Assembly: GCA_030628805.1 (NCBI GenBank)
Contig: DAOVQG010000126.1
Coordinates: forward strand, 1-12,178
Length of the DNA: 12,178 nucleotides
DNA from: JAGMDK01 sp023128695
GTDB taxonomy: Bacteria; Planctomycetota; Phycisphaerae; UBA1845; Fen-1342
Reading direction: 5' to 3'
Numbering within the stretch: position 1 is the stretch's first letter; each line of letters begins with the position of its first letter. Under the pieces are notes generated by a model. It saw only the letters and a list, made by a program, of their open reading frames with translations, was not told the origin of the DNA and searched no databases. A program made the translations under genes and the position numbers. This document shows, one piece after another, positions 7,621 through 12,178 of this stretch.

Positions 7621-7651
7621 TATATACGCCCGGGATCCCGGCACTTGTCAC
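7621..7651 (-). promoter_or_regulatory. Candidate promoter of the leftward T6SS operon with palindromic spacer
   Basis: On the minus strand GTGACA (7651-7646, 5 of 6 to TTGACA) is followed after 19 bases by TATATA (7626-7621). The start site would be near 7614, leaving a leader of about 45 bases before GTG 7568. The spacer contains the perfect 12-bp palindrome CCGGGATCCCGG (7630-7641). A 19-bp spacer carrying a dyad recalls MerR-type promoters. No MerR gene is in view, and the promoter call is by eye. Confidence 0.35.
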
Positions 7652-7792
7652 GGCCTGCCTGGACGGCGAGATGGCCTCAGTAGCCGGGCTCCGAACTGAC
7701 GCCGATTCACACTCGCTGCGACAGTTGTGAGGACTATATACCGCTCGCGGGCACCCGGCAAGTGCCGAGCTGGAACAGTGAGCGTCAATATA

Positions 7793-7894
7793 GTGGGTGG
7801 GGCGGGCCTCGTGGGTGGGGCGGGCCTCGTGGGTGGGGCGGGCCTCCGTGCCCGCCAGTATGGTCCGATGGCGGCCGCGGAGGGCCGCCCCACC
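7793..7894. repeat. Three 18-bp GC-rich tandem units with inverted partner
   Basis: The unit GTGGGTGGGGCGGGCCTC is repeated three times without change (7793-7810, 7811-7828, 7829-7846). The last unit plus CG (7832-7848) pairs with 7878-7894 with 16 of 17 matches, and a smaller GCCCGCCA/TGGCGGCC stem lies inside the 29-base loop. The repeat is probably a dispersed intergenic element. It lies in the divergent gap, so it could isolate the two promoters or end antisense transcripts. Confidence 0.88.
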
Positions 7895-7948
7895 GGTTTA
7901 CCCACTTTCCTGACGCCCACCCGAGCCGGAACGGCAGGCAGAATCAAT

Positions 7949-7976
7949 TTGACAACCGCCGAATATGTGCTACATT
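7949..7976 (+). promoter_or_regulatory. Candidate sigma70-type promoter of tetR-DUF2339
   Basis: A perfect -35 TTGACA (7949-7954) is followed after 16 bases by TACATT (7971-7976), which carries an extended -10 TGC just before it. Transcription would start near 7983. That is downstream of the first in-frame ATG (7981), which supports ATG 8014 as the real tetR start. Confidence 0.6.
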
Positions 7977-7980
7977 GTAA

Positions 7981-7996
7981 ATGAGCAAATATTCAT
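7981..7996. promoter_or_regulatory. Possible TetR operator at the start site
   Basis: ATGAGCAAATATTCAT is an imperfect dyad (10 of 16 positions symmetric, outer halves ATGA/TCAT) at the predicted transcription start of tetR. TetR-family proteins often repress their own promoters at such dyads. The match is weak and unsupported by any other copy in the window. Confidence 0.25.
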
Positions 7997-8013
7997 TCAT
8001 CAATGAGGCCGAA

Positions 8014-8607
8014 ATGGCAAGACCGATCGAGAAACGCGAGCATATTGAGCGGGGAGTGGTTGAGGTTATCGCCCGCAAGGGGCTGCGCGGAACCACTATC
8101 CAGAATATCGCCGACGCCGCAAGTGTTTCTCCCGGCTTGCTTTACCGCTATTGGAAAAATCGTGACGAGCTTGCTGCTGATGTTTATCGGAAGCAATATA
8201 TAGCTCTAGTGGGAAGGCTGGCAAACGTTGCTGCTACTGAACTTGACGCCGTCGCACAGCTTCGCGCCGTGGTGCGGGCCTTCCTCCGGTTCGCGGATGA
8301 ACAGCCGGTCCTCCTTCGATTTCTGCTTCTGAGCCAACACGATTTGGCCCGTAACGTCCCCGAGGAGTTCGGCGTCCGCGGCTTAGCTCGTCAAATCGTT
8401 GAACACGGCATGGCTCAAGGTAAGCTCCGTCAGATGGAGCCCGGCCTGGCCATCCAGCTTCTGTTGGGGATCGTTTTGCAGCCGGCTATCGGCGCCGTCT
8501 ATGGCCACCTGTCGACGCCGGTGAGCAAACACTTTGATGCTGTCTTCGATGCGTTGCAGCGTGTGCTGATAGCAGGGGCAAAAGGAGGGCTGTCTGATGA
8601 ACACTGA
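8014..8607 (+). CDS. TetR/AcrR-family transcriptional regulator
   Basis: This is a one-domain-plus-ligand-pocket repressor of about 197 residues, a normal TetR length. The N-terminal helix-turn-helix is clear: TTIQNIADAASVSPGLLYRYWKNRDEL at about 28-54 has the typical 'T..dIA..aGvs.g.lY.yf.nKe.L' pattern. The C-terminal half is helical and hydrophobic (LLRFLLLSQHD, LAIQLLLGIVLQPAIGAVYGHL) and should form the ligand and dimer domain; the ligand is unknown. I chose ATG 8014 because GAGG (8005-8008) sits five bases upstream and the likely promoter starts RNA near 7983. The alternative ATG 7981 adds 11 residues and lacks a ribosome-binding site. It overlaps the DUF2339 gene by 11 bases, so it probably controls that gene and itself. 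Confidence 0.9.
   Translation: MARPIEKREHIERGVVEVIARKGLRGTTIQNIADAASVSPGLLYRYWKNRDELAADVYRKQYIALVGRLANVAATELDAVAQLRAVVRAFLRFADEQPVLLRFLLLSQHDLARNVPEEFGVRGLARQIVEHGMAQGKLRQMEPGLAIQLLLGIVLQPAIGAVYGHLSTPVSKHFDAVFDALQRVLIAGAKGGLSDEH
8584..8588 (+). promoter_or_regulatory. Strong ribosome-binding site of the DUF2339 gene
   Basis: GGAGG lies inside the end of tetR, eight bases before ATG 8597. With the 11-base overlap it fixes the DUF2339 start and suggests translational coupling to tetR. Confidence 0.75.
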
Positions 8608-11600
8608 AGAGATGATGCGAAAACTTGCTGGCTTCGCGGTTCGCCTCGACCGAATCGAGCGCCTCTTGGGGCTCGAGCGGGAGTCCGAGAACACCGTCGA
8701 GAATGCTGACGAGGCCGCCACAGAAACAGGGCACGACGACGGCGTTCTAACAAAGCTCCCGCCCGAAGAAAGTACGCCACCCAGGCATCCAAGCGAAGCG
8801 GTACCGGTACCGGCCCCAAAGCGGCCCGTTCCCGAGCACGCAAGTCCGCCTGCATCGACTCCGCGACCAAGCTCGGACGCAGCCCTTGTTTCCAAGCTGC
8901 TCAACATGCAACGTACAGCCCAATCAGGGCCACGACCGCACAGCAAGCTTCCTCTGGACGCGGAAGCCAGGCCTCAGCCGGAGCGCAAATCGCTCGAACT
9001 GCAAATCGGCATGCGTTGGATGGCCTGGGTGGGTTCTATCGTAGTCGTTCTAGCAATGAGTTTCTTTGTCAAGCTGGCTTACGATCAGGGCTGGTTCGGG
9101 CTCATTTCGCCCACCGCGCGCTGTTTGCTCACTGCCGCCTTCGGCGTGCTGTTGATCGCCCTGGGCGAAGTGGCACTGCGAATGGTTGGTCGTCCGGCGG
9201 CCGTCGGGTTATTTGGTGGCGGGCTCGGTACGTTGTACCTGACTGCATACGCAACTTTCCGCTACTTCGAGTTGGTCTCCGAGCAAGGGGCCTTCGTGCT
9301 GCTCGCCGTCGTTGCCGCGCTGGGAATTGCAATCACGGTGCGCGGCCGCATGTTGACCATCGGCGTGCTGTCGCTGCTCGGCGGCTACCTGTGCCCGGTA
9401 CTTTTGCGACCGGAAACCCAGTTCCCCGCCAGTTTGCCGCTGTACGCCACGATGCTGCTTACCGTCGGGCTCGTCCTGTCGGCCTGGAATGCAAAGCCGT
9501 TCCGGGCGTTACGCTACGTGGCACTGGCGGGGCACGGCTTGATCGCCACAGCCTGGATCATCACCAACGGTGCCGAGCACTGGCTGCTGGCCCTCGCGCT
9601 GCTGGGCACGTCGTGTTACCTGGTCGTCGGGGAGGCGTTTCTCGCTGCCCGCCGCGCTCAATCGCCGCTGGGGAATTGCGGTGCCGCGCTAGCCGCCACG
9701 GCCTGGTTCGTGACGCTCGGCTGCTGGTTGCTGAACGACGTGCAGCCGGGCGAGCGCGATTGGCTCGGCCTTTTCACGGCCGCCATCGCGATTGTGGCCC
9801 TGGCCCTGGCTTACGTATTCGGTTCCGGTCTCACCGTCTTGCGCAAGATGCCGCGAACCGCGCTCGACAAGTTCACCGTGACACTCTGGGCGATTGTCGG
9901 CGTTCTACTTGCCGTCGCCATCGCTCTCCAGTTCGACGGCTACGGCCAGACCGTCGGCTGGCTGGCCCTCGGGCTGGCGTCGATCGAGCTGGGCCGGCGC
10001 CTGCCATCCCGCGGCGTGAGCACGTTCGGCCTCGTCGTGCTGGGGCTGGCCGCGGTGCGTGTGGTGAGCTTTGATTACAGGGCAGAGATACTGCGAGTGG
10101 AAGTATGGTCGTACGCCGGGGTGCAGGTAACGCGCTGGGTGCTGCTTGCTCTCGGGGCCATTTTTACGGCACAGGTCGCCGCCCAGCGCGTTCGTACGAA
10201 AAGCCGGTCGACAGCGGAGCCCACTGCTTTGTGCCTGCTCGCCACGGCCGGCTGGCTGGTGCTTTGGCTGGTGCAAGGCACTGGGCTGACGATCACCGCG
10301 TTGTGGCTGCTCGGTGGTATCATACTGTTGTCACTGGAACGGATTGGTCGCCGCCAGCACTATCTCGAGGCGGCTCTCGTGGTATTGTGCGCCACGGCCG
10401 GCCGTTGGCTGATCGCCGACGCGGTTTTGGCCCGCTTGAAGCCGGATTTCGACGGTTCAGCGCTGACGCCGTTCATTAACTGGCAAATGGGATTGGCACT
10501 GGCCATCGCCGCGACCGGGTGGTGGGCGTTCCGTGTTCTCATACGCCGCGCGCGAGGCACTGCTCACAGAGCAGTGGCACTCGGCACTGCTCACAGAGCA
10601 GTGGCACCCGGCACTGCTCATAGAGCAGTGGCACACGGTGACACGTCACTCCGGCTCCCGGCCGAATCGCAAGGCTGGCAGTGGGCCGTGATCGCCACTG
10701 CCACGTTTCTGCTGGTTGCGTTCAGTTTTCAGATCGACCTGGCGGTGACGCACCTGGCCGCGGCCGGACAGACCCTCGGCCATGCCGCCGACCATCTGCG
10801 ACAACTCCTCTTCACGCTCTTGTGGACGCTCGGTGCCCTGGGCGTCGGTATCCTGGCAACTGCTACCGCGACACGCGACGAACGCGGCCCCGCGACCGGC
10901 GTCCATGTGCTGCTGCGGTTTGCCTGGGGCGTGCTGCTCGCGTGCGCTATCAAGTGGGTTGCTTTTGATGCCATGGTTCTGGATCTCCGGTCTGAATTCC
11001 TAAGTATCACGGGTGTCCGGCCGCTGCTCAACGTGCAGTTGCTGGTCGGCATTGCGCTCGCTTCGGGAGCACTTCTACTCGTGCGGATCACCGGCCTGAC
11101 GCGAGTACCGGCCACGCAGTCGGAGTCCGACGTGTGGGTCCGGTGCGCCCGCTGGGTCCCGGTCGCCGCCTCATTGTTGCTGCTGTGGGGCCTCTCGTTC
11201 GAGACCCTACGAACCATCCATGGCTTTGAAGCCGGCCGGCTGCACAACTGGACCACGCTCTGGCATCCCCTGCAATTGCGCGGGCTCTGGCTGACGCTGC
11301 TGTGGGCCGGCGGCGGCCTGGCGATGACGCTTTACGGCCGCTTCCGACCCTGGCGAACCATGTTCACCACCGGCTCGTGCGTGCTCGTGGCCGCCGGGCT
11401 GGCATGGCTCACTTTCGACACGCTGTTTTGGCGACTCGAAGCAGGCGTTGTGCTTGCCCGACCGATTCTGAACCTCCAATTTGTGCTCGGTCTGTGTATT
11501 GCGGGCATAACGACGGCGGCCGCCTGGCTCACCCGGCGGGCACAACGTAATACCATCACAACAGACGACTTTAGTGCACGTGCAGCCACTATGGCCGTCA

Positions 11601-11965
11601 TCGTAATCACCGCCATCGGCCTCTGGCTCGGCAGTCTGGAAATCGACCGCATCTGTGCACCGGAAGCGGCGCGTTTTGCCAACGCGGCCATGGTGCGGCA
11701 GACCGTGCTGAGCATCTACTGGGGCCTGTTTGGCATCGGGCTGGTCACGCTAGGATTTGTCCTCCGGATCGCGTGGTTCCGCTACGTCGGCTTGGCCTTG
11801 TTGGCGGTGACGCTGGCGAAGGTGCTGCTGTTCGACCTCGCGGCGGTACGCTATCTCTACCGCGTGCTGTCGTTGTTGGCCACGGGCTTGTTGTGCATGG
11901 CTACATCGGTAGCGTATGCGAAGCTATCGTCGCGACTCCTGGCGCGGCCGTCCGGTTCCGCATAA
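8597..11965 (+). CDS. DUF2339 multi-pass membrane protein
   Basis: The 1122-residue product is a large predicted inner-membrane protein of the DUF2339 family; its function is not established. A short N-terminal helix (KLAGFAVRLDRIERLLGL) is followed by a Pro-rich, charged linker (about 50-130). The family signature starts at about 135 (LQIGMRWMAWVGSIVVVLAMSFF, then DQGWFG and a second helix). From there to the end come roughly 25 or more hydrophobic helices separated by short loops. It is longer than many relatives (about 800-1000). Residues 654-680 are three copies of the 9-residue unit GTAHRAVA(L/P/H), encoded by an extragenic-type palindrome, placed in a loop between two helices. It is probably co-transcribed with and controlled by the upstream TetR regulator. 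No link to the T6SS is evident. Confidence 0.9.
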   Translation: MNTEEMMRKLAGFAVRLDRIERLLGLERESENTVENADEAATETGHDDGVLTKLPPEESTPPRHPSEAVPVPAPKRPVPEHASPPASTPRPSSDAALVSKLLNMQRTAQSGPRPHSKLPLDAEARPQPERKSLELQIGMRWMAWVGSIVVVLAMSFFVKLAYDQGWFGLISPTARCLLTAAFGVLLIALGEVALRMVGRPAAVGLFGGGLGTLYLTAYATFRYFELVSEQGAFVLLAVVAALGIAITVRGRMLTIGVLSLLGGYLCPVLLRPETQFPASLPLYATMLLTVGLVLSAWNAKPFRALRYVALAGHGLIATAWIITNGAEHWLLALALLGTSCYLVVGEAFLAARRAQSPLGNCGAALAATAWFVTLGCWLLNDVQPGERDWLGLFTAAIAIVALALAYVFGSGLTVLRKMPRTALDKFTVTLWAIVGVLLAVAIALQFDGYGQTVGWLALGLASIELGRRLPSRGVSTFGLVVLGLAAVRVVSFDYRAEILRVEVWSYAGVQVTRWVLLALGAIFTAQVAAQRVRTKSRSTAEPTALCLLATAGWLVLWLVQGTGLTITALWLLGGIILLSLERIGRRQHYLEAALVVLCATAGRWLIADAVLARLKPDFDGSALTPFINWQMGLALAIAATGWWAFRVLIRRARGTAHRAVALGTAHRAVAPGTAHRAVAHGDTSLRLPAESQGWQWAVIATATFLLVAFSFQIDLAVTHLAAAGQTLGHAADHLRQLLFTLLWTLGALGVGILATATATRDERGPATGVHVLLRFAWGVLLACAIKWVAFDAMVLDLRSEFLSITGVRPLLNVQLLVGIALASGALLLVRITGLTRVPATQSESDVWVRCARWVPVAASLLLLWGLSFETLRTIHGFEAGRLHNWTTLWHPLQLRGLWLTLLWAGGGLAMTLYGRFRPWRTMFTTGSCVLVAAGLAWLTFDTLFWRLEAGVVLARPILNLQFVLGLCIAGITTAAAWLTRRAQRNTITTDDFSARAATMAVIVITAIGLWLGSLEIDRICAPEAARFANAAMVRQTVLSIYWGLFGIGLVTLGFVLRIAWFRYVGLALLAVTLAKVLLFDLAAVRYLYRVLSLLATGLLCMATSVAYAKLSSRLLARPSGSA
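10556..10636. repeat. Three 27-bp in-frame palindrome copies inside the DUF2339 gene
   Basis: Three units start at 10556, 10583 and 10610. Each has GGCACTGCTC, a 3-base loop-like centre (ACA, ACA, ATA) and GAGCAGTGGCAC, plus a 2-base spacer. Copies 1 and 2 share an identical 25-bp core; copy 3 differs from it by one base. The arms equal those of the extragenic palindromes at 5543-5612 and 12145-12169. The 27-bp period keeps the reading frame and encodes residues 654-680. Confidence 0.93.
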
Positions 11966-12057
11966 CTTTCCGCCAAAGTGTGACACATAGGTCCGAGACC
12001 GAACAACGAACGCGACTTGGCGTATTGAACGGAGAGGAATTGTGAATGGAATGTTGT

Positions 12058-12132
12058 GGGAGGGCGAGGCTCCTGCCGAGCCGTGCCCCGGAAGTAGACT
12101 AACATACGGCTCGGCAGGAGCCTCGCCCTCCC
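12058..12132. repeat. Perfect 27-bp inverted repeat after the DUF2339 gene
   Basis: The arms 12058-12084 and 12106-12132 are exact reverse complements around a 21-base loop. They begin GGGAGGGCGAGGCTCC and end GGAGCCTCGCCCTCCC. The stem is very stable, but no T-run follows, so intrinsic termination is uncertain. It is 92 bases past the stop of the DUF2339 gene and could protect or end that transcript. I see no gene in 11966-12178. Confidence 0.9.
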
Positions 12133-12144
12133 GCTAGACGGATT

Positions 12145-12169
12145 GGTGTGCCACTGCTCTTGAGCAGTG
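12145..12169. repeat. Single extragenic GCAGTG palindrome
   Basis: The 25 bases are identical to 5541-5565 in the tssJ-tssK gap, including the leading GG, with arms CACTGCTC and GAGCAGTG and a TT loop. It lies 12 bases beyond the 27-bp inverted repeat, near the window edge, so a partner copy may lie outside. Confidence 0.9.
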
Positions 12170-12178
12170 TTTCTTAAC

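Larger units (their letters stand above)
7569..8013. other. Divergent intergenic region between the T6SS and tetR blocks
   Basis: This gap of about 445 bases holds control elements and repeats, with no convincing gene. From left to right it contains a candidate leftward promoter with a palindromic spacer (7621-7651), an unremarkable stretch (about 7655-7790), three 18-bp GC-rich tandem units with an inverted partner (7793-7894), and the candidate tetR promoter and operator (7949-7996). The open frames across it, rich in GGAGLVGGAGLV-type residues, simply translate the 18-bp repeat. Confidence 0.75.

Noticed and set aside
7639..7767. Distant inverted match CGGCACTTG (7639-7647) and CAAGTGCCG (7759-7767)
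   Set aside because: Nine bases separated by over 100 in GC-rich DNA is too weak to support a functional element.
12046..12102. Small 18-codon ORF with an upstream GGAGAGG after the DUF2339 gene
   Set aside because: Most of it is one arm and the loop of the 27-bp inverted repeat, so coding is unlikely.
12058..12132. Rho-independent terminator
   Set aside because: The stem is strong but the loop is 21 bases and no T-run follows on either strand, so I list it as an inverted repeat only.

Overview
The window is GC-rich bacterial DNA with two divergent gene blocks separated by about 445 bases. The leftward block, continuing past the left edge, is the membrane-complex part of a type VI secretion system (T6SS). 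The rightward block is a TetR-family regulator followed by a very large DUF2339 multi-pass membrane protein. The divergent T6SS sequences, the DUF2339 protein and the many GC-rich palindromic and 7/8-bp extragenic repeats suggest a planctomycete or a relative, often environmental. That placement is inference; there is no rRNA or marker gene here to prove it.

Leftward operon, in transcription order: an unrecognised coiled-coil protein (GTG start at 7568); tssJ-like lipoprotein; tssK baseplate-to-membrane adaptor; tssL/DotU inner-membrane protein; and tssM/IcmF-like NTPase-fold protein, whose C-terminus lies off the window. TssJ, TssM and TssL form the envelope-spanning complex and TssK docks the baseplate onto it. 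The tube, sheath, ClpV, VgrG and baseplate genes are not in view and may lie further left. tssK and tssL overlap by four bases (ATGA). The tssJ/tssK and tssL/tssM junctions carry repeats, and the junction in front of tssJ is itself duplicated.

The gap between the blocks (7569-8013) holds a candidate promoter for each direction. It also has a 12-bp perfect palindrome inside the leftward promoter spacer and a triplicated 18-bp GC-rich unit that can fold with an inverted partner.

Rightward operon: tetR (best start 8014) overlaps the DUF2339 gene by 11 bases. The gene ends at 11965 and is followed by a perfect 27-bp inverted repeat and one more copy of a GCAGTG-type palindrome.

The most unusual feature is the repeat load. 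The same CACTGCTC/GAGCAGTG palindrome occurs as an inverted pair between tssJ and tssK, as a single copy after the DUF2339 gene, and as three in-frame 27-bp copies inside that gene's reading frame. An octanucleotide tandem repeat lies inside tssM, where loss or gain of one unit would shift the frame. I see no clearly new enzyme system. The candidates for something undescribed are the coiled-coil gene leading the T6SS operon, the repeats invading coding sequence, and the duplicated tssJ start.
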